A stretch of 64,000 nt of DNA, taken from NCBI GenBank assembly GCA_035285585.1, contig JAYKGU010000315.1, forward strand, positions 5,159 to 69,158, in the 5' to 3' direction. How positions within the stretch are numbered: the stretch's first letter is position 1; each line of letters opens with the position of its first letter. The translations under genes and the position numbers were made by a program. The DNA comes from JAYKGU01 sp035285585. Its GTDB lineage: Bacteria > Cyanobacteriota > Cyanobacteriia > CAKZMO01. This document shows positions 45,748-54,508 of the stretch, piece by piece. The notes beneath the pieces were generated by a model. It worked only from the letters and a program-made list of their open reading frames with translations. It made no database searches and was not told where the DNA came from.

Positions 45748-46113
45748 GTGATTCAGCAAGAGTCTTACTTAAATGTGGCCGATAACAGCGGGGCACGCAA
45801 GCTAATGTGTATCCGCGTTCTCGGGGGAAACCGCCGCTACGCCAATGTGGGAGACGTGATTATCGCAGTCGTTAAAGACGCGACTCCCAACATGGCTGTT
45901 AAAAAGTCCGATGTTGTGCGCGCTGTCATCGTTCGGACGAAGAAGGGGCTACAGCGTGATAGCGGCATGAGCATTCGGTTTGATGACAACGCTGCAGTGA
46001 TCATCAACGCCGAAGGTAATCCACGGGGTACCCGTGTTTTCGGGCCGGTTGCCAGGGAACTGCGGGACAAAAACTTTACAAAAATTGTTTCGCTAGCGCC
46101 GGAGGTGCTCTGA
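45748..46113 (+). CDS. rplN: 50S ribosomal protein L14
   Basis: 121 residues, GTG start with CCAGGAG upstream. IQQESYLNVADNSGARKLMCIRVLGG and the closing ARELRDKNFTKIVSLAPEVL are typical. The stop overlaps the rplX start by one base (TGATG). Confidence 0.98.
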   Translation: MIQQESYLNVADNSGARKLMCIRVLGGNRRYANVGDVIIAVVKDATPNMAVKKSDVVRAVIVRTKKGLQRDSGMSIRFDDNAAVIINAEGNPRGTRVFGPVARELRDKNFTKIVSLAPEVL

Positions 46114-46466
46114 TGGTAAAAAAAACGGCTAAGGCGGCAAAAGTTCGCCACAAAATGCACGTCAAAAAAGGTGACACAGTGCAAATCATCACTGGTCGGG
46201 AAAAGGGCAAAGTGGGAGAAATCCTCAAAACCCTGCCCGAGTCGAGCAAGGTCGTGGTGAAGGGCGTCAATATCAAGACCAAGCACGTCAAGCCGCAGCA
46301 GGAAGGGGAGTCGGGCCAGATTACCACCTTTGAAGCTCCTATCCATAGCTCAAACGTCATGCTGTACTCAACCAAGGAAAAAGTGGCCAGTCGAGTCTGC
46401 TATACCTACAGCGAAGACGGACGAAAGGTGAGAATGCTGAAAAAAACCGGCGAGGTCATTGATTGA
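46113..46466 (+). CDS. rplX: 50S ribosomal protein L24
   Basis: 117 residues; KOW motif HVKKGDTVQIITGREKGKVGEI near the N-terminus. GGAGG lies 6-7 nt before the ATG, inside rplN. Initiates 50S assembly. Confidence 0.97.
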   Translation: MVKKTAKAAKVRHKMHVKKGDTVQIITGREKGKVGEILKTLPESSKVVVKGVNIKTKHVKPQQEGESGQITTFEAPIHSSNVMLYSTKEKVASRVCYTYSEDGRKVRMLKKTGEVID

Positions 46467-46589
46467 GTTGGCAGTGGATTAACCGCCCATTCCTCCCGCA
46501 TTTACACCCGCCCCTGATTAAGCAACGTTAGACAGTTACGAAATACGTGATCCCTGACCAAGCCCAGGGAATGGAAGGACACCCAAAAT

Positions 46590-47141
46590 ATGGCAACAAA
46601 CCAACGATTGAAAACACTCTATCAGGAAACGATTATTCCCAAATTGATGGAAGAGTTTCAGTACTCCAACATCCATCAGGTGCCCAAGGTGGTGAAGGTG
46701 ACGGTTAACCGGGGATTGGGAGAAGCATCACAAAATGCTAAAGCAATGGAGGCATCCCTGGCCGAAATCGCTATGGTTACTGGTCAAAAGCCTGTTGTGA
46801 CTCGCGCAAAAAAGGCGATCGCCGGTTTCAAAATTCGCAAAGGGATGCCGGTTGGCATCATGGTAACGCTGAGAGCCGAGCGTATGTATGCCTTCCTGGA
46901 TCGCCTCATCAACCTGGCCCTGCCTCGAATTCGTGACTTTCGCGGGGTCAGCCCTAGCAGTTTCGACGGGCGGGGGAATTACACCCTCGGCCTGCGGGAG
47001 CAGATCATCTTTCCAGAGGTAGACTACGACAGCATTGACCAGATTCGAGGCATGGATATTTCCATTGTGACCACAGCCAGCAGCGATGAAGAAGGCCGTG
47101 CCCTCCTTCGAGAAATGGGTATGCCCTTTCGGGAGAAATGA
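46590..47141 (+). CDS. rplE: 50S ribosomal protein L5
   Basis: 183 residues: NIHQVPKVVKVTVNRGLGEA, GQKPVVTRAKKAIAGFKIRKGMPVG, LPRIRDFRGVSPSSFDGRGNYTLGLREQ are diagnostic. Binds 5S rRNA and contacts the P-site tRNA. Confidence 0.98.
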   Translation: MATNQRLKTLYQETIIPKLMEEFQYSNIHQVPKVVKVTVNRGLGEASQNAKAMEASLAEIAMVTGQKPVVTRAKKAIAGFKIRKGMPVGIMVTLRAERMYAFLDRLINLALPRIRDFRGVSPSSFDGRGNYTLGLREQIIFPEVDYDSIDQIRGMDISIVTTASSDEEGRALLREMGMPFREK

Positions 47142-47166
47142 CAAAGTTTCGTATTAAGAGGAAGCT

Positions 47167-47568
47167 ATGGCGTCTAATGACACAATTGCGGATATGTTAA
47201 CGCGCATTCGAAATGCGAGTCTAGCTCGGCACCAGGAAACCAGGGTGCCGCTGACAAAAATGACTCGCAATATTGCCCAGGTTCTACAAAACGAAGGGTT
47301 CATTACGGGCTTTTCGGAGACGGGCGATGGTATCAAGCGCCAACTGGTCATTTCGCTAAAGTACAAGGGCAGAAATCGTCAACCCATTATCCGAAAGCTC
47401 AGCCGCGTCAGTAAACCAGGACTGCGGGTCTACTCGAACCGTCGGGATTTGCCCCGTGTTTTGGGCGGCATCGGCATCGCCATCATCTCAACGTCCCACG
47501 GCATTATGACGGATCGGGAAGCCCGACGTCAGGGGATTGGCGGTGAAGTGCTCTGCTTTGTTTGGTAA
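47167..47568 (+). CDS. rpsH: 30S ribosomal protein S8
   Basis: 133 residues: NDTIADMLTRIRNASLARHQ at the start and SRPG-type C-terminus (HGIMTDREARRQGIGGEVLCFVW). Follows rplE directly; rpsN is absent between them, as usual in cyanobacteria. Confidence 0.98.
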   Translation: MASNDTIADMLTRIRNASLARHQETRVPLTKMTRNIAQVLQNEGFITGFSETGDGIKRQLVISLKYKGRNRQPIIRKLSRVSKPGLRVYSNRRDLPRVLGGIGIAIISTSHGIMTDREARRQGIGGEVLCFVW

Positions 47569-47686
47569 GGCATCAACCTTCTTCAGAGGTTTGATGGGGG
47601 AAGGGTAGCGACGTGATCGGCAGCGCCTTTCCAAGAAAACACGGCCTAACCGTCGGATTGCAAATGTGCTGCAAGGAGAATTATTT

Positions 47687-48226
47687 ATGTCTCGAATTGG
47701 TAAACGCCCCGTTCCCGTGCCGCCAAAGGTCACTGTCACAATTAATGGGCAGCATGTGGCGGTGAAGGGGCCAAAGGGCGAATTGGCTCGCACGCTGCCC
47801 CCTGAAGTCGAAGTTGTTCAGGAGGGGGAAACCATTGTTGTCACCCGGCGGAACGAATCCCGTCCTGCCCGACAGCGCCATGGCCTCTGCCGTACCCTGG
47901 TCGCCAACATGATTGAAGGGGTTTCTCAAGGCTTCCAAAAACGCCTGGAGATTCAGGGCGTGGGCTACCGTGCCCAGGTGCAGGGGAAAAATCTTATTCT
48001 CAACGTCGGCTACAGCAACCCGGTGCAAATTGAGCCGCCCGATGGCATCCAGTTCAGTGTCGAGGCCAACACAAACGTGATGGTTAGCGGCATTGACAAG
48101 GAGATTGTCGGAAACATCGCAGCCCGGATTCGGGCCGTTCGTCCGCCTGAACCCTACAAAGGTAAAGGCATTCGCTATGCCGGTGAGATGGTTCGACGCA
48201 AGGCAGGTAAGGCAGGTAAGAAGTAA
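47687..48226 (+). CDS. rplF: 50S ribosomal protein L6
   Basis: 179 residues from ATG 47687 (SRIGKRPVPVPPKV) with AAGGAG 8 nt upstream; the frame is open 21 nt further but lacks a better site. Two alpha/beta repeats; C-terminal PEPYKGKGIRYAGEMVRRKAGKAG is diagnostic. The TAATG junction overlaps rplR. Confidence 0.97.
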   Translation: MSRIGKRPVPVPPKVTVTINGQHVAVKGPKGELARTLPPEVEVVQEGETIVVTRRNESRPARQRHGLCRTLVANMIEGVSQGFQKRLEIQGVGYRAQVQGKNLILNVGYSNPVQIEPPDGIQFSVEANTNVMVSGIDKEIVGNIAARIRAVRPPEPYKGKGIRYAGEMVRRKAGKAGKK

Positions 48227-48588
48227 TGAAAACAAGTCGTAAGGAAGCAACCCGTCGTCGTCACTCGCGGATCCGGCGCAAAGCCATCGGTACCTCCGAA
48301 CGGCCCCGCCTCGCCGTCTTCCGCTCTAACCAACACATCTATGCCCAGGTTATTGATGACAGCACCCACCACACACTGGTTTCAGCCTCTACCCTGGAGC
48401 CAGAGCTGAAGGCTGAGCTGGAGGCTAGCAACACCTGTGAGGCGTCTTCCAAGATCGGAGAACTGATCGCCAAGCGATCGCTCGAAAAAGGCATTACCAG
48501 CGTCGTATTTGATCGGGGCGGTAAGCTGTATCACGGTCGGGTAAAGGCTTTGGCTGAAGCAGCTCGCAACAATGGGCTTGATTTCTAG
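48226..48588 (+). CDS. rplR: 50S ribosomal protein L18
   Basis: 120 residues: RRHSRIRRKAIGTSERPRLAVFRSNQHIYAQ and FDRGGKLYHGRVKALAEAAR. Binds 5S rRNA. One-base overlap with rplF. Confidence 0.98.
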   Translation: MKTSRKEATRRRHSRIRRKAIGTSERPRLAVFRSNQHIYAQVIDDSTHHTLVSASTLEPELKAELEASNTCEASSKIGELIAKRSLEKGITSVVFDRGGKLYHGRVKALAEAARNNGLDF

Positions 48589-48653
48589 CGATCGCCCTGC
48601 GATTGGCTAGGCTGGAGGGGAGAGCGTGGAACTGAATCTAGAGGAATAGGAGC

Positions 48654-49178
48654 ATGGCAAATCGTCGTAATAAAAACAATAAAGCGAAAGAGAAAGAGTC
48701 AGATTGGCAAGAGCGGGTAGTGCAAATTCGCCGGGTCACCAAGGTGGTAAAGGGCGGTAAAACTCTGAGCTTTCGTGCCGTTGTCGTCATTGGCAATGAG
48801 CGGGGTCAGGTAGGCGTGGGCGTGGGTAAGGCCAGCGATGTCATCGGTGCGGTTAAGAAGGGCGTCGCTGATGCCCGTAAACATCTGGTCGATGTGCCTC
48901 TGACAAAATCCAACTCCCTCCCCCACCCCACCAATGGTGTCAGCGGTGGCGCACGGGTGATGATGCGTCCGGCAGGCCCTGGAACCGGTGTAATTGCTGG
49001 GGGTGCGGTACGCACCGTCCTTGAGCTGGCAGGAGTGCGGAATGTCCTGGCAAAGCAGCTAGGCTCTAGCAACCCCCTGAACAATGCCCGAGCCGCTGCG
49101 GCTGCCCTTGATGTCCTTCGCACCTTTGCTGAGGTCGCTGAGGAGCGAGACATTGCTGTTGAGCAGCTCTATGCTTAG
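48654..49178 (+). CDS. rpsE: 30S ribosomal protein S5
   Basis: 174 residues: WQERVVQIRRVTKVVKGGKTLSFRAVVVIGNERGQVGVGVGKASDV with the double-stranded RNA-binding fold, then GTGVIAGGAVRTVLELAGVRNVLAKQLGS. Needed for decoding accuracy. Direct neighbour of rplO: rpmD is absent as in other cyanobacteria. Confidence 0.98.
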   Translation: MANRRNKNNKAKEKESDWQERVVQIRRVTKVVKGGKTLSFRAVVVIGNERGQVGVGVGKASDVIGAVKKGVADARKHLVDVPLTKSNSLPHPTNGVSGGARVMMRPAGPGTGVIAGGAVRTVLELAGVRNVLAKQLGSSNPLNNARAAAAALDVLRTFAEVAEERDIAVEQLYA

Positions 49179-49245
49179 CCACGGCTATCTCTGCAAAATT
49201 TGACAAGAGTCATTACGAATCACTTGGTTGTCATTAGGTTAGGTC

Positions 49246-49692
49246 ATGAGACTAGAAGACGCTGTTCCAAAGGACGGTTCTAAAAAACGCCGCCGCCGCA
49301 TTGGCCGAGGAATTTCTGCGGGCCAGGGAGCAAGCGGCGGGTTTGGTATGCGAGGACAAAAGTCTCGCGCTGGGCGCAGTACCCGTCCCGGCTTCGAGGG
49401 TGGCCAGTTACCCCTCTATCGACGGATTCCTAAACTGAAGCATTTCCCCCTCGTCAATCGCACCTCGTATACCGTGCTCAACGTGGGCAAGCTGAATAAC
49501 CTGCCGCCCAATTTTGAGGTAACCCTGGCCTCTCTGATAGACCTGGGCATCATTACAGCCAACGATGGCGCACTAAAGATTTTGGGCGATGGTGAACTGA
49601 GCGTGCCGCTTACCGTTAAAGCAGCGGCATTTACAAAATCGGCACGGGCCAAAATTGAGGACGCGGGCGGTCGCTGCGAGACGATCGAGTAA
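49246..49692 (+). CDS. rplO: 50S ribosomal protein L15
   Basis: 148 residues: RLEDAVPKDGSKKRRRRIGRGISAGQGASGGFGMRGQKSR at the N-terminus, and GGQLPLYRRIPKLKHF. Late-assembly 50S protein. Confidence 0.98.
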   Translation: MRLEDAVPKDGSKKRRRRIGRGISAGQGASGGFGMRGQKSRAGRSTRPGFEGGQLPLYRRIPKLKHFPLVNRTSYTVLNVGKLNNLPPNFEVTLASLIDLGIITANDGALKILGDGELSVPLTVKAAAFTKSARAKIEDAGGRCETIE

Positions 49693-49799
49693 GGGCGGAC
49701 TTGGGATCAGTCATCCTGCTTGCTCCACCGGATGAGCGGTATGCTAGATAAAGGATTGTTTATTCTTTTGCGACGGGTCACAGCGAGGGAGATGCCCTG

Positions 49800-51107
49800 A
49801 TGGTTGTTAGTCGAGATAAGACGCCAACGGCTCAAGAAACGTTTATGCAAATGGCCCAGGCCGCTGGCCTACGCAAGCGGTTATTAATTACCGTCGGGCT
49901 ATTAATTCTGGTGCGACTAGGTATTTTTATTCCTGTGCCAGGGATTGATCGGATCGCCTTCCAAAACAGCATCCAATCTAGCGGTCTGGGCGGCATTGTA
50001 GGCTTTCTTGATATCTTCTCTGGTGGTGGTCTCTCGCTTCTGGGGATTTTCGCCCTGGGAATTATTCCCTACATCAATGCTTCCATCATCATGCAGCTCC
50101 TGGCGGCGGCCATTCCCAGCCTGGAAGACCTTCAAAAAAACGAAGGGGAAGCGGGGCGGCGCAAGATTTCTCAAATCACGCGATATGTAGCCCTGGGCTG
50201 GGCAGTCTTACAAAGTTTTGGCATTGGGCTGTTGGTTAACAACTTCGCCCTCGAACCCGGTCCCCTCTTCATAGCCAGTACGGTCATTTCCCTCTGCGCA
50301 GGCTCCATGTTTGTTATGTGGGTGGGAGAGCTGATTACCGAACGGGGCATTGGCAACGGCGCATCCTTGCTGATTTTCGTCAACATCGTCTCAACGCTGC
50401 CTCGATCCCTTGGACAAACCATTGAGTTGGCTCAAAGTGGCGATCGCAGCCTGGTTGGGGGCATTATTATCTTGCTTCTGGTCTTCCTGATTATGATCGT
50501 GGGGATCGTTTTTGTACAGGAAGGTACCCGCCGCATTCCCATTGTTTCAGCTCGACGACAGGTAGGGCGCAAAACCTACCTTGAGAAGAGCAGCTACTTA
50601 CCTCTGAGGCTCAACCAGGGTGGTGTTATGCCCATTATCTTTGCCTCAGCCGTGCTCATCCTCCCTGCTTCCCTGACACAGGTTATCCCTAACGATTATC
50701 TGCGTCAGGTAGTAGAAGCTCTGCGTCCTGGTAATTGGCTCTACATGGTTGTCTATCTTTTGCTGATTCTGTTCTTCAGCTACTTCTACGCCTCCCTGGT
50801 TGTTAACCCAGTCGATATGTCTCAGAACCTGAAGAAGATGGGAGCAAGCATTCCAGGAATCCGACCGGGTAAAGCCACCAGCGACTATCTCACACGAGTT
50901 CTCAACCGCCTAACTTTCCTGGGAGCAATCTTTTTGGGACTGGTAGCCATCGTGCCAACGGTGGTTGAGGGAGCAACCCGCGTCACCACGTTCCAGGGCT
51001 TAGGGGCTACGTCACTGCTGATTCTGGTTGGAGTAGCCATTGACACGGCCAAACAGGTACAGACCTATGTTATCTCCCAGCGATATGAGGGCATGGTGAA
51101 GCAGTAA
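49800..51107 (+). CDS. secY: protein translocase subunit SecY
   Basis: 435 residues with ten membrane helices. The N-terminal region LLITVGLLILVRLGIFIPVPGID, plug-domain region GGLSLLGIFALGIIPYINASIIMQLL and the C-terminal loop with GIRPGKATSDYLTRVLNRLTFLGAIFLG are typical. Forms the SecYEG channel in the inner and thylakoid membranes. The next gene should be adk in most relatives; here a 290-bp spacer leads to infA. Confidence 0.98.
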   Translation: MVVSRDKTPTAQETFMQMAQAAGLRKRLLITVGLLILVRLGIFIPVPGIDRIAFQNSIQSSGLGGIVGFLDIFSGGGLSLLGIFALGIIPYINASIIMQLLAAAIPSLEDLQKNEGEAGRRKISQITRYVALGWAVLQSFGIGLLVNNFALEPGPLFIASTVISLCAGSMFVMWVGELITERGIGNGASLLIFVNIVSTLPRSLGQTIELAQSGDRSLVGGIIILLLVFLIMIVGIVFVQEGTRRIPIVSARRQVGRKTYLEKSSYLPLRLNQGGVMPIIFASAVLILPASLTQVIPNDYLRQVVEALRPGNWLYMVVYLLLILFFSYFYASLVVNPVDMSQNLKKMGASIPGIRPGKATSDYLTRVLNRLTFLGAIFLGLVAIVPTVVEGATRVTTFQGLGATSLLILVGVAIDTAKQVQTYVISQRYEGMVKQ

Positions 51108-51397
51108 TGCTGGTGTTCAGTAGTCAGCTTCTACGGGGGTCAATCTTTAGGATTATGAAGATCCTTAGAAAGATTTGTTAACTTATCCTGGGAGTGCTGT
51201 GTAGTCGCGGAGGGTTGAGCTTGGTGTCATTTTCCTAATCAATGGCGATCGCGCTCTAGCCTTAAAGCCAAACTGCTTCCCAGAAGTTATTTCCCCCCGC
51301 AGGTGGGCTACTCTCCGCCAAAACCCCAAGTAAATCGGAAGGTGCCGAATAAGAGATATGCCATCTGTCCCACTATTTCCCCAGGAGGAAGCCCGTT

Positions 51398-51625
51398 TTG
51401 TCTAAACAAGATCTGATTGAAATGGAAGGAACCGTAACGGATTCTCTGCCAAACGCCATGTTTAGGGTGGATCTGGATAACGGGTTTAATGTCCTAGCCC
51501 ATATCTCCGGGAAGATTCGCCGGAACTACATCAAAATTCTACCGGGCGATCGCGTCAAAGTTGAGCTAACCCCTTACGACCTGACCAAAGGGCGCATTAC
51601 CTATCGCTTGCGAAATAAGAAGTAG
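51398..51625 (+). CDS. infA: translation initiation factor IF-1
   Basis: 75 residues from TTG 51398 with a perfect AGGAGG (51383-51388) 9 nt upstream. SKQDLIEMEGTVTDSLPNAMFRVDLDNGFNVLAHISGKIRRNYIKILPGDRV is the standard IF-1 S1-like fold. The next in-frame ATG falls inside the conserved N-terminus, so TTG is the only reasonable start. Confidence 0.97.
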   Translation: MSKQDLIEMEGTVTDSLPNAMFRVDLDNGFNVLAHISGKIRRNYIKILPGDRVKVELTPYDLTKGRITYRLRNKK

Positions 51626-51789
51626 GGGAACCACCCCGTTTGCCGCCTCGCGGAATTTGGGGAACGCGTTTAAGCAGGGAAGGCTGTCAACCTCTCTGCA
51701 AATTTTTATGTTGTTGAAACTCCCAATATTAGGTAGAATAGATTGTTCTTGTGCTATAGATTTGCAACTCAAGAGATTAGAGAAAAAGG

Positions 51790-51903
51790 ATGAAAGTTAG
51801 ACCGTCTGTACGAAAAATGTGTGAAAAGTGCCGCATCATCAAACGCCGAGGGCGCGTCATGGTGATTTGCGTAAACCCAAAGCATAAGCAACGTCAGGGC
51901 TAG
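51790..51903 (+). CDS. rpmJ: 50S ribosomal protein L36
   Basis: 37 residues, read directly from the sequence: starts MKVRPSVRKMCEKCRIIKRR and ends KHKQRQG. It has the zinc ligands Cys-x2-Cys, Cys and His. Lies between infA and rpsM as expected. AAAGGA ends directly before the ATG. Confidence 0.97.
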   Translation: MKVRPSVRKMCEKCRIIKRRGRVMVICVNPKHKQRQG

Positions 51904-51973
51904 GCCTAAACCCACAGGGATTCTGTTAGCAGCAATTTAGAAGAAACGAAAAAATTGAGCAGGAGGGCAGGAA

Positions 51974-52357
51974 GTGGCACGGATTGCCGGAGTGGATCTC
52001 CCCAGAGATAAGCGAATTGAGATTGGACTAACTTATATCTACGGCATTGGCTTGTCGAGATCAAAGGAAATTTTGGCGGCTACCGGCGTTAATCCTGATG
52101 TCCGGGTTAAAGACCTGACTGACGCCGATATTGTTGCCCTGCGGGAAGTCATTGAAAACGACTATCAGGTTGAGGGTGACCTCAGACGCTGGGAGTCGAT
52201 GAACATTAAGCGATTGATGGACATCGGTACCTACCGGGGACGGCGACACCGCATGGGTTTACCTGTCAGAGGACAGCGGACTCGTACTAACGCACGGACT
52301 CGGCGGGGTGGTCGCCGTACGGTGGCTGGGAAGAAAAAAGCTCCAAGTAAGAAGTAA
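51974..52357 (+). CDS. rpsM: 30S ribosomal protein S13
   Basis: 127 residues, GTG start with AGGAGGG upstream. ARIAGVDLPRDKRIEIGLTYIYGIG, HhH region, and GLPVRGQRTRTNARTRRGGRR are diagnostic. Contacts the P-site tRNA and bridges to the 50S subunit. Confidence 0.98.
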   Translation: MARIAGVDLPRDKRIEIGLTYIYGIGLSRSKEILAATGVNPDVRVKDLTDADIVALREVIENDYQVEGDLRRWESMNIKRLMDIGTYRGRRHRMGLPVRGQRTRTNARTRRGGRRTVAGKKKAPSKK

Positions 52358-52456
52358 ACCCCATGTCTTGAGCGCCTTTTTGCAACTGGATGCCCATAGG
52401 CGCAAGATCGTTTGGCGAATACAAAGAACAGGCAAAGCATAAGAGAACCGAAGGCG

Positions 52457-52852
52457 ATGGCAAAGCAAGCACCGAGAAAAGCTGGAGCAAAAAAACAGAA
52501 GCGCAATGTTCCCAATGGCGTTGCGCACATTCGTTCCACGTTTAACAACACAATCGTGACGATCACCGACGTTGCTGGGGAAGCTATTTCCTGGGCTTCT
52601 GCAGGTTCAAGTGGGTTCAAGGGTGCCAAGAAGGGAACACCATTTGCGGCCCAAACGGCTGCTGAAAATGCGGCCAGGCGTGCTATTGACCAGGGCATGC
52701 GGCAAATTGAGGTGATGGTCAGCGGACCAGGTGCCGGACGCGAAACAGCAATTCGTGCCCTCCAAGGGGCCGGGCTAGAAATTACGCTAATCCGCGATGT
52801 CACGCCGATTCCCCATAACGGTTGCCGTCCACCAAAGCGCCGCAGAGTTTAA
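52457..52852 (+). CDS. rpsK: 30S ribosomal protein S11
   Basis: 131 residues from ATG 52457 (MAKQAPRKAGAKKQKRN); the frame is open back to 52412, but the extra 15 residues are not part of S11. RSTFNNTIVTITDVAGEAISWASAGSSGFKGAKKGTPFAAQ and the C-terminal NGCRPPKRRRV are typical. Confidence 0.96.
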   Translation: MAKQAPRKAGAKKQKRNVPNGVAHIRSTFNNTIVTITDVAGEAISWASAGSSGFKGAKKGTPFAAQTAAENAARRAIDQGMRQIEVMVSGPGAGRETAIRALQGAGLEITLIRDVTPIPHNGCRPPKRRRV

Positions 52853-53028
52853 ACCCAGGGCAAGTGCTCAGGAGAATGGATCCGCATCTATACGGCTGCA
52901 TGCAGGGCCATGGCGATCGCCTTTCAGATTCGCTTCAAGGGGCGGCTAAGCGAGAAGAGAAAGGGTTAGGAAGAGTTGAGCCGGGAAGGCAAGGGTTGTC
53001 TTTCGTTGAGGAAGAGGGAGGCTGGTAG

Positions 53029-53976
53029 ATGGCACAGTTCCAAGTTGAATGCATTGAAACAAATACAGAGAAAAATCAAAGCCTGTACGGCAAATTTGTG
53101 ATGGAACCGCTAGAGCGGGGGCAGGGTATTACCGTTGGCAATGCCCTTAGGCGGGTGCTGCTGTCTAATCTACTGGGAACAGCGGTGACTGCGGTTCGCA
53201 TTGCTGGCGTTAGCCACGAGTTCATGACGGTGCCTGGCGTGCGGGAAGACGTACTGGACATTCTTCTAAATATGAAGGAGGTAGTCTTAAAAAGCTACTC
53301 GCCTCAGCCCCAGATTGGCCGCTTGCTGGTGCAAGGCCCAGCCACTGTGACCGCTGGTCAACTTGACCTGCCTGCAGAGGTCGAGGTGATTGATTCAGAC
53401 CACTACATTGCATCGGTTTCATCAGGGGCGACTCTGGAAATGGAGTTTCGCATCGAAAGCGGCGTGGGTTACCGGGCCGTTGACCGGGGGCAAGACGAAA
53501 CAGCAGCCCTCGACTTCCTGCAAATTGATGCAGTTTTCATGCCCGTCCGTAAGGTGAACTATTCCATTGAGGATGCTCGCGTGGGCGGCTCCCTGGAAAA
53601 GGATCGCCTCGTGCTGGAAATCTGGACAAACGGCAGCCTCACCCCCCAGGATGCCATGAGTCAGGCTGCCAGCATTCTGGTAGAGCTCTTCGATCCCCTC
53701 AAGGATGTTACGATGGTCACCGACGATGACGGTGATACCCCTGAAGAGAATCCAGAGAGTCAAATTCCCATTGAGGAACTACAGCTTTCAGTCAGGGCTT
53801 ATAACTGCCTGAAGCGTGCCCAGATCAATTCGGTTGCAGATCTGCTTGACTACACTCAGGAAGATCTGCTCGAGATCAAAAACTTTGGAGCCAAGTCGGC
53901 AGAAGAAGTCATTGAGGCACTTCAGGAACGCCTGGGCATTACCCTGCCCCACGAAAAGTCAGCCAAGTCAGGCTAA
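53029..53976 (+). CDS. rpoA: RNA polymerase subunit alpha
   Basis: 315 residues. N-terminal dimerisation domain (YGKFVMEPLERGQGITVGNALRRVLLSNLLG) and C-terminal DNA-binding domain (LSVRAYNCLKRAQINSVADLLDYTQEDLLEIKNFG) joined by an acidic linker. 176 bp after rpsK. Confidence 0.98.
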   Translation: MAQFQVECIETNTEKNQSLYGKFVMEPLERGQGITVGNALRRVLLSNLLGTAVTAVRIAGVSHEFMTVPGVREDVLDILLNMKEVVLKSYSPQPQIGRLLVQGPATVTAGQLDLPAEVEVIDSDHYIASVSSGATLEMEFRIESGVGYRAVDRGQDETAALDFLQIDAVFMPVRKVNYSIEDARVGGSLEKDRLVLEIWTNGSLTPQDAMSQAASILVELFDPLKDVTMVTDDDGDTPEENPESQIPIEELQLSVRAYNCLKRAQINSVADLLDYTQEDLLEIKNFGAKSAEEVIEALQERLGITLPHEKSAKSG

Positions 53977-54109
53977 ATCGAGGGGTACGGGAAAGCGCCA
54001 CTCTGGCTATTGATTAGTGCTGAGTTGCCAGCCTGATTCGAGCCTCAAATTTTTCCTTGAATGCCCACTTCTCCTACTGTTGTCTCGCTACTTCGATTGA
54101 GTTTCAGCC

Positions 54110-54460
54110 ATGCGCCACCGTTGTCGTGTTCATCAACTAGGCAAGCCTGCCGATCAGCGCCGTGCCTTACTACGATCGCTCACCACCGAGCTGATTCGTC
54201 ACGGACGAATTACCACTACCAAAGCCCGCGCCAAAGCTGTGCGTGAAGAGGCCGACAGAATGATTACCCTCGCTAAAGATGGCTCTCTGGCGGCTCGTCG
54301 CCGTGCCCTGGGCTACATGTACGATCAGGATCTTGTACATGCCCTCTTTGAAGGGGTGAACGAGCGGTATGGCGATCGCAACGGGGGCTATACCCGGATT
54401 ATCCGGACTGTAAAGCGCCGGGGCGACAGCGCTGAAATGGCGATCATTGAGTTGACTTAG
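54110..54460 (+). CDS. rplQ: 50S ribosomal protein L17
   Basis: 116 residues: MRHRCRVHQLGKPADQRRALLRSL, then ITTTKARAKAVREEADRMITLAK. C-terminal GGYTRIIRTVKRRGDSAEMAIIEL is typical. Follows rpoA as in most bacteria. Confidence 0.98.
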   Translation: MRHRCRVHQLGKPADQRRALLRSLTTELIRHGRITTTKARAKAVREEADRMITLAKDGSLAARRRALGYMYDQDLVHALFEGVNERYGDRNGGYTRIIRTVKRRGDSAEMAIIELT

Positions 54461-54508
54461 GGCGGTATAGGTCGCTAACCCGATAAACCAGGTTCAGTTG
54501 AGTGCGAG

